NCBI RefSeq assembly: GCF_002127325.2
Contig: NC_035448.2
Coordinates: 115,365,151-115,429,150 of the forward strand
Source of the DNA: Helianthus annuus
Lineage: Eukaryota; Streptophyta; Magnoliopsida; Asterales; Asteraceae
Reading direction: 5' to 3'
DNA: 64,000 bases
Shown here: positions 12,299-26,040 of the stretch, piece by piece
Layout of the letters: every line of letters begins with the position of its first letter
Position numbering within the stretch: the first letter of the stretch is position 1
Notes under the pieces: generated by a model
Databases searched by the model: none
What the model saw: the letters and a program-made list of their open reading frames with translations, nothing else
Told to the model about the DNA's origin: nothing
Made by a program: the position numbers and the translations under genes

Positions 12299-14869
12299 CT
12301 ATTGCTCCCTTGGCTTCGAGGTTGGCTTCAGGGATGAGGTATAACAATCCTTAGCCTCCTGTTGATCACTGTCGATCTTGATTATCCCCCATGGGCTAGG
12401 GAGCTTCACACATTGATGGTAGGTAGATGGGATTGCTTTCATATCGTGTATCCAAGGCCTGCCAAGGATAACGTTGCAACAAGATAAATAGTCAATAACA
12501 CAAAATTTCTGATAATTATGTAATCCTTCCACGTAGATTGGGAGTTTGATGTCCCCCAGGGTTTTCTTCGTTTCTCCACTGAATCCTACAAGCACGGAGG
12601 ATCTTGGTGTGATGTCTGATTCTGGGATACCCATTTTCTTCAGAACATCAAGCTGGATAATGTTCACTGAGCTTCCTCCATCGATAAGGATCCTGCGGAC
12701 AAAGTGGTTAGAGATAAAGAGAGTAATAACTAAACTATCATGATGAGGATCCTGAATGTTAATGCGATCATCCTCATCAAATGTTATCGTCTTCCCTTCT
12801 GAAACACTTGAAGTTCTAATAGGCCTTTCTCCATTATCCATTTTTGATTCTTTTGCATGTCTTTTGGCCGCCGAGAAGGATGTACCACAGATGTCTGATC
12901 CTCCGGATATAAAGTTGATCACTTGTGCATTTGCCGGAGGTGCTGGAGCTTTTTCGGGGATCCTTTCAGGATCCTGGGTCCTTTGCTTTTTTCTTCCCAA
13001 TAATTCTTTTAGGTGCCCCTTGCTTAACAGATATCCAATCTCTTTTCTTAAAGCTATGCATTCTTCAGTTAGATGCCCGAAATCCTCATGGTATGCACAC
13101 CATTTTGACTTGTCTTTAGTCCCGGATGGTTTATCATTCTTCCTGGGCCATCTAGCTTTTTCACCTAGATTCTGCATTGCAAGGATCAGTTCATGATTAT
13201 CAACGGAAAAACAATATTCTGAGATTGGAGGATAATCTTCATCATCCTCTTCTTGGTCAACAGCATGCACATTCTTGTTCTCATTTCTATGGTAGGATTT
13301 GAATTTGTTGTTCTTGAAGGAGGATCCTTGCTTCTCCTGTTTTGAGGATCCTACTTGTCTCTCCTGGATCCTCTTGTCATCCTCTAGCCGGATGAACCTG
13401 AGTGCTCGAGTTCTTACTTCATCTAGATTCCTGCATGGTGTCATAACAAGATCATCATAGAATAATGAATCCTTAAGCAGTCCCATTTTGAAGGCTTCAA
13501 CAGCCGTAGCCATATCCAAGTTGGGAATGTCCAAGGATTCTTTACTAAATTTAGTTATATAATCCCTTAATGATTCATTATGATTTTGAGTTATCCTGTA
13601 CAAATCACTAGTTAATTTTTCAAATTTTCTGCTACAAGAGAATTGGTTATTGAATAAATTAACTAAATTAGCAAATGAAGTAATAGAGTAGGGGGGAAGA
13701 CTTAGCAGCCACTTAAGAGCTGATCCAGTAAGAGTGGATCCAAATCCTTTACATAGGCATGCTTCCTTCAACTTTTCTGGGATAGGATTGATCTCCATCC
13801 TCTCCCTGTATTGTGCTATATGCTCCTCTGGATCCGTTGTGCCATCATACAGCTTCATGGTAGGGATATGGAACCTTTTGGGTACCTCTGCATCACAAAT
13901 TGGTGGTGCAAAGCGAGATACCTTGTGGCTTCCATCTGCAATCTCTGGGATAGGCTTGACTACCCCTGGAACACTTGAGATCATATCTTTTAGCTTCTGC
14001 AACTCCCTGGCCATAGCATGATTGGTACCTGTATCCTGCATGAATCCATGGTTAGTGGTAGTATAATTATTTAAAGTGTTACCTCCCATTGGGTTCAAGT
14101 TAGGGAACCCATATTGCTGGGATTCTGGAACAACGGAGGGACCAGTGGAAGTAATGGTTTGCATTGGAATGAAGTCCCCTTGATGGACATCTAGGCTTCC
14201 TGTTTGCAAACTTTTTAGGGATCCTGGTATCTGGAAGGATCCTGGTGTCTGGGATGATCCTGGAACGAAGGAGGATCCTTGAACCTGGGATGATCCTGGA
14301 ACAAAGGAGGATCCTTGGCCCTGGAATGATCCTGGAACGAAGTAGGATCCTTGAAACTGCTGTGCCCCCGGATAGGCTCCCGGATTCATGAAGGATCCTA
14401 AATGCTGGGGGTAGGATCCTGCCGGCTGGAAGTGTGAGCCTAATGCCTGAGTCATTGCTGTCGATCCGTGGTGCAATCCTCTTGATTCTCCCATGATTTG
14501 CACGTCTGGAATTCCTGATGGCTGAGAAGTAATCATTGGAGTATCAAAGCTCAAGGATTTGGGCATCAGTGGGGAATGATCCTCTGCCGTCCTTTTTTGT
14601 CTTTTGAGATCTCCAATTTCCCTGAGGATCCTGTCATTAGTCTCATCCTGCCGCTGCATACGATCCTTCATCTGCAAAATTAAAGCAAACACATCACTAG
14701 TACTGGGAATAGAAGAATTCATAGCAGAAGAAGATGGAGGTTTAGAGGAAGTAGGAGTTGGTCTCTTCTCAGTATTTTTCTGAGATCCTGCCGGTGGAGG
14801 AGGCAGAGTGGTCTGTGATGAGGTGACTGCAGACATCGCCGTGGACGTGTTCTTCAATGATGAAGCCAT
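12299..14869 (-). CDS. gag: Tat-B Gag-protease, intact
   Basis: This is a polyprotein of about 856 residues. I prefer the ATG at 14869 (MASSLKNTS) over the in-frame ATG at 14896, because Tat-A and Tat-D start there. A low-complexity N-terminal part contains three GSSFVPGSSQ-type repeats. It is followed by the Gag capsid region (EEHIAQYRERMEINPIPEKL, ALKWLLSLPPYSITSF, LRDYITKFSKESLDI). Then come a zinc-binding motif KWCAYH...FGHLTEEC and an aspartic protease with LIDGGSSVNI and VILGRPWIHDM. DGG in place of the usual DTG or DSG is familiar in the Tat lineage. It ends REQ-stop at the leaky UAG. Its job is to form the particle and to process the polyprotein. Confidence 0.93.
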   Translation of the reverse strand: MASSLKNTSTAMSAVTSSQTTLPPPPAGSQKNTEKRPTPTSSKPPSSSAMNSSIPSTSDVFALILQMKDRMQRQDETNDRILREIGDLKRQKRTAEDHSPLMPKSLSFDTPMITSQPSGIPDVQIMGESRGLHHGSTAMTQALGSHFQPAGSYPQHLGSFMNPGAYPGAQQFQGSYFVPGSFQGQGSSFVPGSSQVQGSSFVPGSSQTPGSFQIPGSLKSLQTGSLDVHQGDFIPMQTITSTGPSVVPESQQYGFPNLNPMGGNTLNNYTTTNHGFMQDTGTNHAMARELQKLKDMISSVPGVVKPIPEIADGSHKVSRFAPPICDAEVPKRFHIPTMKLYDGTTDPEEHIAQYRERMEINPIPEKLKEACLCKGFGSTLTGSALKWLLSLPPYSITSFANLVNLFNNQFSCSRKFEKLTSDLYRITQNHNESLRDYITKFSKESLDIPNLDMATAVEAFKMGLLKDSLFYDDLVMTPCRNLDEVRTRALRFIRLEDDKRIQERQVGSSKQEKQGSSFKNNKFKSYHRNENKNVHAVDQEEDDEDYPPISEYCFSVDNHELILAMQNLGEKARWPRKNDKPSGTKDKSKWCAYHEDFGHLTEECIALRKEIGYLLSKGHLKELLGRKKQRTQDPERIPEKAPAPPANAQVINFISGGSDICGTSFSAAKRHAKESKMDNGERPIRTSSVSEGKTITFDEDDRINIQDPHHDSLVITLFISNHFVRRILIDGGSSVNIIQLDVLKKMGIPESDITPRSSVLVGFSGETKKTLGDIKLPIYVEGLHNYQKFCVIDYLSCCNVILGRPWIHDMKAIPSTYHQCVKLPSPWGIIKIDSDQQEAKDCYTSSLKPTSKPREQ
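14245..14350 (-). repeat. 36-bp gag minisatellite, about three units, Tat-B
   Basis: The units encode GSYFVPGSFQGQ, GSSFVPGSSQVQ and GSSFVPGSSQTP. This is the shortest array of the three copies in the window. Confidence 0.8.
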
Positions 14870-14925
14870 GTAACTCTTTGAAATGATTTCGAACAAAAGA
14901 TTTTCTTATGAATGAAGCACCAATT

Positions 14926-14943
14926 GCCCCACGGTGGGCGCCA
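14926..14943 (-). other. Tat-B primer-binding site
   Basis: On the minus strand TGGCGCCCACCGTGGGGC starts three bases after the 5' LTR. Confidence 0.85.
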
Positions 14944-14946
14944 AAC

Positions 14947-15675
14947 TGTTTTGGTCAAAAATCACACAAGGATAATGTAACCAAACTTTATGTAAACGGG
15001 GTATGATGCTTGGTTAATTATGAAAGTAAAGGATCACTTCTGTGATAAAGATGCAAAGACACAATGATTTATACGAGGAAAAAGCCCTTGATCAGTATAT
15101 GATCTCCGGCATAAAAAACCTCGGGTGATGGCAACTACCGATCACCAAACTTCAATATAAGAACAAAATGGTTACAACTTCGGATGATAATGAGCTGAGT
15201 ACAAGGATCACTATTGTTTCGAGTGTCTAAGTGTGTGAGAGTTGCGTTGTATGTCGTGTCTCTTCTTCCAAATGATGGAGAGTGGTATTTATACAAGTGT
15301 AGGTGACCTATTTTAGGTAAAAGGACTAATTATCAGCTCATTACCCCTTTGGAAATAAAAGACAATCTAGCCTAAATTGCCGCCCATAAATCAAGCCATG
15401 TTTCCATATCCTGTGCAACGTCTATCTCCGATTAAGCTCTTGCCATAATTGTGAAGGCGCGTCCCTTGATCATGATGCTTAGAGCGTATCCTGCTAGATA
15501 TTCCTGCAAAAATAACATTGCATTAAGCGAAGATGATCGTTAGTATGAGGATCCTATAATGTCCCATGATCCTGATCCTGAAGTCCTGCTGAGGATCACT
15601 GCCTGCCAAAGAAACAAGGATCACTGGTTAGGATCACGTGCAAGGATCACCTATAATAAAAATCCAGCCCTAACA
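14947..15675 (-). repeat. Tat-B 5' LTR
   Basis: This is the 729-bp partner of the LTR at 4945-5673, with one difference seen by eye. TATAAATA on the minus strand at 15293-15286 is the likely promoter of the genomic RNA. Confidence 0.95.
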
Positions 15676-15680
15676 ATCAA
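15676..15680. other. Target-site duplication of Tat-B, right copy (ATCAA)
   Basis: It matches 4940-4944. Tat-A gag resumes after it with CAGGAGGCTAAAGATTG. Confidence 0.95.
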
Positions 15681-15743
15681 CAGGAGGCTAAAGATTGTTA
15701 CACCTCATCAATGAAACCAGCCTCGAAATCAAGGGAGCAATAG

Positions 15744-19049
<3,306 letters not shown>

Positions 19050-19562
19050 GCAGGATCCTTCTGGCATGAGTGATCCTTACATTGGAAGTATCCTTCAAGG
19101 ATCCCTGAAGCATCAATGATCCTTACTCTGGTAATGTCCTAAGCTTGAACTCTTATTTACATATCTTCTTATTTAAGGATAAGGATCATGTATCCTTCAT
19201 CCTTCTCTCATGAGATTTTGAGTTCTGATAAGTCCAGGTATCCTTAGCATAATGTCAACAATCTTCAGAAGCAACTCAGATCCTTGGGTTCAACCCCAGT
19301 TATCCTTGGGCTTGTCCCCAGTTTTCGGCAATAGCGCACGATGATCCTGGTATAGTTCACGTCTTTGGGACCAGTACTCGCTTTAGGGGCTGATAACCTC
19401 ATCGTACTGGCTATACCTAGGATCCTACGTATAATGGTAGACGTACCATACATCCGTTCCTAAGGTTTCTAACGTCTTCACGTTAGCTAAGGTTTTGGCA
19501 TTTTCATGTCACTAAGTTTGGATAGTCGCCAGTAAGGGCCATACTCCAGTTTACATACGATC

Positions 19563-19741
19563 TTTGGGCTTGTCCCCAGTTATCCTTTGGGCTTGTCCCC
19601 AATGATCCTTTGGGCTTGTCCCCAGTTATCCTTTGGGCTTGTCCCCAGTTATCCTTCGGGCTTGTCCCCAGTGATCCTTTGGGCTTGTCCCCAGTTATCC
19701 TTTGGGCTTGTCCCCAGTTATCCTTTGGGCTTGTCCCCAGT
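19563..19741. repeat. TTTGGGCTTGTCCCCAGTTATCC minisatellite, about eight units, Tat-A
   Basis: Units of 23 bp differ mainly at TTATCC against TGATCC. This is the longest uninterrupted array of this repeat in the window. Confidence 0.9.
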
Positions 19742-20187
19742 TACTAACTTATCTTTTATATTGGCTTAGTCCCAAGTTATATTCCATTTTTCAGGTTTTC
19801 GAAGTTAAACAGTTAAGGATCCTTAATCCTTATTATCCATTAAAGTTTTACTTATGGTTATCCTGATTAAAGGTTAGGATCCTAACTTGGATCCTCAGGT
19901 ATGATCCTTAACTATTTTTAATTTCATTCATTATTCATTTGAATAACCCTTAGACCTTGACAACTGGCCCGTGATCCTTAAAATGAATTACTTTTTGGAA
20001 GTTTTCAACTATAGGATACTTGATCCTGGATCGTATCCTAAACTTCATAAACATAATTTGATTAAGCTTTTCTCACAAGTATATATCAAAACAATTGGAA
20101 ATTAAAAGGATAACAACACAAGATAAGCCAAAAAGATTAGAGTTATTTTATTAACAAAGGTTTAAAACCCTTCATAAGTTGTCAAAA

Positions 20188-20241
20188 TTGCCAACCCACG
20201 TTTCTACCAGCAAAACGTGGCCCGTCCACATGGGTTGGCAA
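20188..20241 (-). other. Long inverted repeat, Tat-A
   Basis: TTGCCAACCCA pairs with TGGGTTGGCAA, with an inner arm CCACGTTT against AAACGTGG. It is homologous to 7849-7902. Confidence 0.55.
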
Positions 20242-20499
20242 AGGGTTTCCATTGTCTGTGCGGTCATAGCATGCAGGAAATTAAAAGGCGGCAGGATCAC
20301 AATGGCTTCATCCCTCAAACAGAGGATCCCTCCACCATTTGTAATCCTACCTATTGTCTGAAGGATCCTGGATCCTCAACCCTAAACCTATTGTTCGAGT
20401 TACAGACCATAATTGTTTTAAAACATCAACAACCACCAAACAAAAAAAATTGGGCTCTGGCTATGTCTAGAAGTTTCCTTCATCGCCCAATCCTGCAGC

Positions 20500-22103
20500 T
20501 CAATCCTTCGCTGCACCATCACCACCGGCTCCACTTGCCTCTCCACCCTGATCCTTGCCAGCATCACCACCCTCAAGCATCGGGATCTCCTCAGCTTCAT
20601 CATCATCCTCCAACTCTGCCAGCCTCGCCTTCCAACCCTCTACATCCCATGTGCTTTTGTCGAAGGCAGGATCCTGAGCCTCCATAGCCATCTGCAGCTG
20701 GATCTTATACATGGTTATTGCAGCAGAGACCTTGGCATCCTGGGTGATCTCATGCTTTTTATAATCAAAATTGATCAGCATCCTGGCAGCATCATCCTTA
20801 GTGGCCCGGAGCTCCTTCTCAAGATCAGCTATCTTAAGATCCTTCAGCGCACCCACTTGTTGGAGGTCAGCAATCTGGCGGTCTTGATCCTCGACATGGC
20901 CAACATACGTCTCTATCTCAGCAAATTTCTGCAAGGAAGACAAGGCATAACATCAGAAACAAGTAATCCTCAGACACCAAAGGATACACAAACAGGGGCA
21001 GTGATCCTTACCTCGTTGACGTAATCCAGAAACTGTTGACGGAGCAGGGGCAGACCTTGGAAATCCTCGGCTTCAGAGGCCTTCCTCTTCTTTCCTTTAC
21101 CCCTGATAGGTGCTTTAGGGGCTGAAGCAGTTGGGCTAGCAGCAGGAGTCTTCTTCCTTGAGGATTTGACATTTGTAAGATCATCAATGCCAAACTTTGA
21201 AGCAGACTTAGAGGATTTCCCAGCATCTACACAACCAAAATAAGATAAGTATTCTAATTAAACTTGAAAATCCTACATAGAATTACTTTTCAAATGAGGA
21301 TACTTACTTGACATTGTGACAGAGGCAGAGGATACTTCTTGAGAATCCTGGATGTCAACCTGAAAAGTTCTTGTCTCCGGATCAAGCTTCCTAAAGGCCA
21401 AGAGTCTCTCTTTTGCAGCAGGAGTCAACCTAAGATGAGCAACAGATATAGCTGCACAATAAACGAGAAAAAGTTAGTGATCCTTATCTCAAGGAACAAA
21501 TTCTATGGTGATCCTTCCAGGATCTTCTATCCTACCATGGGTAGCCCACTCCTTGGGCAAATCCTTCCCATTAGGGATGGAATCTCTCCTAACAAAAAAG
21601 AATCGTCGCTTCCAGTTCGTGTCGTTCTTGGTAACTTTGAAAACACGGTGATCCTCTCCAGTTTTTCGTTTGAACAAATATCGATGGGATCCAAAAGTGG
21701 TAAGATCATATATCTCAGCCAACTCCGCCATGCCGAGGTCAATCCCTTCTTGTTCAATGATCCTCTCAAGGGTGTATAACACCCTCCAGATCATCAGCAT
21801 CGCCTGGATATAGCAGATGCCGGTAAGGGAGAAAAAGGATTGGGTGAACTGAGGAAAAGGATACGAATATCCTATCAAGAAAGGAGTGACCGGGAAAGCT
21901 ACCCAAGTCTCAGAGATGAAATCACTCAGAGCGGTAGGACTAAAAGACTTGAAAAGGGTTTCCGCCGGGAAACAACGACGGATTTTATCGATTTGAGGGT
22001 CGGTGAAGCAACACCTCTCGGTGGGGGAATCTTTGATGATCCCTTGACCCTTTAAGGGGCTGTTCTTCTTAGGATCCTTACAGGGGGAGTTCCGGAGCAA
22101 CAT
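20500..22103 (-). CDS. Tat-A antisense gene, four exons, intact
   Basis: Exons on the minus strand are 22103-21536, 21451-21308, 21226-21012 and 20928-20500 (568, 144, 215 and 429 nt), encoding about 451 residues. The introns are 84, 81 and 83 nt, GT to AG, with donors GTAGGA, GTAAGT and GTAAGG. Exon 1 holds the plant 'putative gypsy type transposon' domain (RCCFTDPQIDKIRRCFPAE, YSYPFPQFTQSFFSLTG, NWKRRFFFVRRDS). Exon 3 is basic, with KGKKRKASE. Exon 4 is a predicted coiled coil (VEDQDRQIADLQQVGALKDL) with an acidic C-terminus. No stop or frameshift is seen, although gag of the same element is heavily damaged. The function is unknown. Confidence 0.75.
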
Positions 22104-22241
22104 CTTTTACAGAAGAATAGAAGAAGAAGAAAAACAGAGCGAGAGAGAAGAAGATGAAAAGGAGAATACCTGGTTGATCTTCTGAATACGGTTATAAAGG
22201 GAGTTGCTTTGAATTTAAATGCATTCGATCCTATCCCTATT

Positions 22242-22249
22242 TCTATTTA
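22242..22249 (-). promoter_or_regulatory. Likely TATA box of the Tat-A antisense gene
   Basis: TATAAATA on the minus strand, about 146 bp before the ATG at 22103, in the same ATCATGATTATAAATAG setting as in Tat-B and Tat-D. The remainder of 22104-22394 is leader and promoter sequence. Confidence 0.6.
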
Positions 22250-22394
22250 TAATCATGATTGTGCAGGGCTGTCACCTCCATGACGTCAGACCATAACGGA
22301 TAGTTCCACCTTAACGGCTATATATCCGTTGAGTTAGTTAGAGATAAGATTCAGCAAAATATAACTCGTTTATATTACATAAATACTCCTTATA

Positions 22395-22407
22395 TTTTGG
22401 GGGCAAT
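22395..22407 (+). other. Tat-A polypurine tract
   Basis: TTTTGGGGGCAAT directly precedes the 3' LTR. Confidence 0.8.
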
Positions 22408-23107
22408 TGTTAGGGCTGGATTTTTATGACCTATGATCCTTACATGTGATCCTAACAAGTGATCCTTGTTTCTTTGGCAGATAGTGATCCTCAGAGGAGC
22501 TCCAGGATCAGGATCACGGATCATTCCAAGGATCCTCATACTAACGACTGTTCTCTTTGGACTTAATATTATCTTGCAGGAATTACGAGTTGGATCCGGT
22601 CTTAGCAACGTAAACAAGGAATCTATCACGCTAATCTCGCACATGCATAATCAAAGATGGACGTTATGACAAATATGGAAACTCAGCACAATTCAAGGGC
22701 GATTATTTAGACTAAATTTACTTCTATTTCTAAAGGGGTAACGAGCTAGTAGTTAGGTGATTTGCCTAAAATAGAACCACATACACTTGTATAAATGGTA
22801 CTCTTGAGCATTCGCAAGAACACACACATTTCTCACACGCTTTAGCATACGATACTATAGTGATCCTTGTACCTAGCTCGTTACCATCCGAAGTTGTAAC
22901 CATTATTTGTTATATTGAAGTTTGGTGATCGGTAGTTTCCATCACCCGAGGTTTTTTATGCCGGAGATCATTCATTGATCAAGGGCTTTTTCCTCGTATA
23001 AATCCTTGTGTCACTTGTGCATTTTACATTTGAGTGATCCTTCACTTTGTTCATCATACCAAGCATCATTCCCCGTTTACATAAAGTTTGGTTGCATTAT
23101 CTTTAAG
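22408..23107 (+). repeat. Tat-A 3' LTR, missing its last 18 bp
   Basis: It matches the 5' LTR from TGTTAGGGCTGG to CTTTAAG, then jumps to Tat-Z sequence (GATCCTTAGCTG). The terminal TGATTTTTGACCAAAACA is absent. It lacks the two extra 13-bp units of the 5' LTR. I noticed one other difference, GCATTATC here against GAATTATC. Confidence 0.9.
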
Positions 23108-23185
23108 GATCCTTAGCTGTCTAGCTTCGAAAACCTGAAATAGACCATAACTTGGGACTAAGCCAATACAAGAGAAGAGTTAGCA

Positions 23186-23630
23186 ACTGGGGACAAGCCC
23201 AACAATTCTGGGGACAAGCCCAATATACTGGGACAAGCCTAAAAAACTGGGGACAAGCCCAAAAAACTGGGGACAAGCCCAAAAAACTGGGGACAAGCCC
23301 AAAGGATCTTGTGTAGACTGGAGTATGGCCCTCACTGGCGACTATCCAAACTTGGTGACATGATGATGTCAAAACCTTAGCTAACGTGAAAACGTTAGAA
23401 ACCTTAGGAACGGATGTATGGTACGTCTACCATTATACGTAGGATCCCGAATACAGCCAGTACAATGAAATTGTCAGCCCCTAAAGCGGGTACTGGTCTC
23501 ATTGCCTTGAACTGCACCAGGATCATCGTGCGCTACTGGCGAAACTGGGGACAGGCCCAAAAAACTGGGGACAAGCCCAAAAAACTGGGGTCAAGCCCAA
23601 AAACTGGGGTCAAGCCCAAATAACTGGAGA
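23186..23630. repeat. GGGACAAGCCC minisatellite in two blocks, Tat-Z
   Basis: Units of CTGGGGACAAGCCCAAAAAA occur at 23186-23306 and again at 23544-23630, on either side of the conserved twin hairpins (23356-23371 and 23381-23398). The spacer in this copy is mostly AAAAAA rather than AAAGGATAA. The stretch 23631-23856 shows nothing further. Confidence 0.85.
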
Positions 23631-23856
23631 CTTTTGTGGATACTCAATCCTTTGTGAAGGATAAATCAAGCTTCTGCAAAACTCAGAATTAAGTGAAAGG
23701 AGGATAAAGGATGCATGATCCTTCTCCTTGTATATAAGATAATTAAAGAAGTGGATAAATTTGAGGTTAGATCATTACCAGAGCGAGGATCATCTATCCT
23801 CTGAGGATCCTTCATGGACATCGGACACAGAAACAATTGAGGATCCTGGATCCTTA

Positions 23857-25342
23857 TTACATGAAGTATCTTTTTAAGTGGACAGCATTCCAAGCCCTTG
23901 GTAGTAAATCACCTTCCATTGTTAGCAATCGATATGCCCCCTTTCCTGCCTCAGCTTCAATCAGGTAGGGGCCTTCCCACTTTGGTGCCAATTTTCCATC
24001 AGCAGGATTCGTGGTATTCTGAAATGCTTTCCTCAATACCATATCACCAACTTGGAACTTCCTGATCCTGACATTCTTATTGTAGGCTCCAGCCATCCTT
24101 TGTTGATAACTAGCCATCCTTATTCTTGCCAAATCTCTGAGTTCTTCTATGGTATCCAAGTCTTGAACCAAGTTCTCAGCATTTCCTTCAGGATCACGGA
24201 TGCTTGTTCTTGCAGTAGGAACCACCATCTCTGTAGGGATCACTGTTTCTACTCCAAATACTAAAGAAAACGGAATTTGTCCAGTAGCATTCTTGGGAGT
24301 TGTTCTATCAGCCCATAGTACATAAGGTAGTTCTTCTGCCCACTTTCCTTTCTTAGATCCAAGCTTCTTTTTCAAATTGTTGATGATGATCTTGTTGGAT
24401 GATTCTGCTTGACCATTAGCTTGTGGGTGGACTGGTGTAGATGTTATCATCTTAATCCCCCAGCTGTCACAAAAGTTAGTAGTTCTACTCCCAATAAATT
24501 GGGATCCATTATCACAAACAATTTTAGAAGGAATACCAAATCTGGTAATAATGTTTCTTTTAATAAAGGATATCACTTCTTTCTCTCTGACTTGAGAAAA
24601 AGCTTCAGCTTCTATCCACTTGGAAAAGTAATCAGTCATAGCAAGCATGAACACTTTTCCACCAGGTTCTTTGGGAAGTTTACCAACTATATCCATTCCC
24701 CATCTCATGAATGGCCAAGAAGAAGACATAGGATGCAAGAGCCCTGCTGGTTGATGAAGGATATTACTATGTCTCTGACAAGGATCACATCTCTTGGCAT
24801 AATCAACAACATCCTTCTTCATGGTAGGCCAATAGTATCCTGTCCTCAGGATCCTTGAGAATAGTGCCCTGCCCCAGTGTGGTTTCCACAATCTCCTTCA
24901 TGAAAATCCTTTAGGACTTCTTGGATTTCAGGATCCTCAATGCATCTTAGATATAGTCCTGCAAGAGATCGTTTATATAACATGTTATTCAATATTGTAA
25001 ATTGAGATACCTTGATTTTGAAAGCCCTGGGGTTTTCTCCTGTAGGGATCTCTCCATTCTATATATATCTCATGATTGGAAGGATCCATGATCCTGAATG
25101 AGATTGTGTATCATTACTAGGGATGATTGCAGAATCCTCTCCTATCTCCATAGCTACATGATCCTCAATAGCAGGAGTTAGGATATGAATAATAGGGATT
25201 TTGATATCCTCTGGGATCTTCAAGGATGATCCTAAGTTGGCCAATGCATCAGCTTCTGCATTTTCTTCTCTGGGTACCTGTGTCAAACTAAAAGAAACAA
25301 AAGAGAGTGCCAATTCCTTGACTATCTCTAGGTATTTGATTA
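23857..25342 (-). pseudogene. pol: Tat-Z pol remnant: part of second RNase H, and integrase
   Basis: Only the 3' half of pol is present before Cop-E cuts it. It runs from KYLEIVKELALSFVSFSLTQ, through a stop near 25059, into an integrase with [18 protein letters not shown] (catalytic Asp kept), VCDNGSQF and NGQAESSNK, and ends at 23857. One C is missing in the run after GGGGC at about 24872, which shifts the frame. The rest of pol and gag should lie beyond the nested elements, outside the window. Confidence 0.9.
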
Positions 25343-25723
25343 TGTTAGGACCGGTTTTGACTCCGAAACGATTGCGAAACGAACGTGTGACGTGCGGAAT
25401 CCATACACGAACATGACCTAACACACAAGATGTAAAATAATCGTGATTCGATTAGAAATCTGAAAGTATACAGCACCTTGAATCACTTTCTCTCTCTAGA
25501 ATCTCTCTCTAGATCTAGAGCTCTCTAAATCTCCAAATGAGCAAAAGTCTTTAAAACTAAACCTAACTCTCCTATTTATAGGCCAAGGATATAAGGAGGT
25601 TCTCCTTATTTACAATAATGCCACCTTGCCTTTTTCTATCTAATATTACAATATAAGGCTAATTAGATCAGTTTCTCGCTACGGCTCGGATTGACGAAGG
25701 CGATAGACATAAATGCACTAACA
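25343..25723 (-). repeat. Cop-E 3' LTR
   Basis: The LTR is 381 bp; on the plus strand it runs from TGTTAGGACCGG to GCACTAACA. TATAAATA on the minus strand at 25580-25573 is a likely promoter. The right boundary is set by the polypurine tract (AAGGGGGAGTC on the minus strand). Confidence 0.75.
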
Positions 25724-26040
25724 GACTCCCCCTTGGATATTGCCACAATCAATCTCGTAGCGTCTTGTCTTTCTCTCTCTCTTTGAGTCTTCTTGAAGCT
25801 TTAATACGTTATCATCAACGTAGACTCCCTCTTGCTTGAACAGAATCCCCGTGGATCTGTCTTCAGCTTCAGCTCCCCCTTTCTATAGACTCTTTTCTTC
25901 ATGAGGCTCCCCCTTTCGTCAAGCTTCCGTGCTTTTGGGATCGACACCTTGCTTTCCGTATACAAGCTCTTCTGGGATAGTTGCATGGCTCCTTGAATCC
26001 ACGCTTCCTCTTGCGTTGAGCTCGTCTTCAGACTCCCCCT
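25724..26040 (-). other. Cluster of five polypurine-tract-like motifs, Cop-E
   Basis: AGGGGGAG-type motifs on the minus strand occur near 25724, 25822 (imperfect), 25872, 25905 and 26031, with another near 27430. Clustered polypurine-like motifs before the 3' LTR are a known feature of Sireviruses, which supports the family call. Only the first abuts the LTR. Confidence 0.65.

Larger units (their letters stand above)
19050..20499. other. Tat-A non-coding region between pol and the antisense gene
   Basis: No gene is seen. On the minus strand it is the 3' region of the antisense gene. It holds the twin hairpins (19469-19486 and 19496-19511), the 23-bp minisatellite, the long inverted repeat (20188-20241) and the stop-proximal hairpin (20449-20491), with many GGATCC motifs. 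Confidence 0.7.
23108..25342 (-). mobile_element. Tat-Z, second visible part
   Basis: Tat-Z resumes here in minus orientation with the repeat region, then integrase, then the second RNase H region, until Cop-E interrupts at 25343. Compared with Tat-D, about 445 bp between the antisense 3' region and this point are missing. The loss was at the Tat-A/Tat-Z junction. Confidence 0.85.

Noticed and set aside
12299..12301. UAG between gag and pol taken as an inactivating mutation
   Set aside because: It is present with identical 12-base context in three separate copies, and pol is in the same frame downstream, which fits programmed readthrough better.
19563..19741. CRISPR-like regular repeats
   Set aside because: The units are directly tandem at 23 bp with no unique spacers, and the DNA is plant retrotransposon. 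It is a minisatellite.
19587..19769. ORF of repeated GLVPSYP-like peptides
   Set aside because: It is created by the 23-bp minisatellite. Unit number varies and the frame is not conserved between copies.
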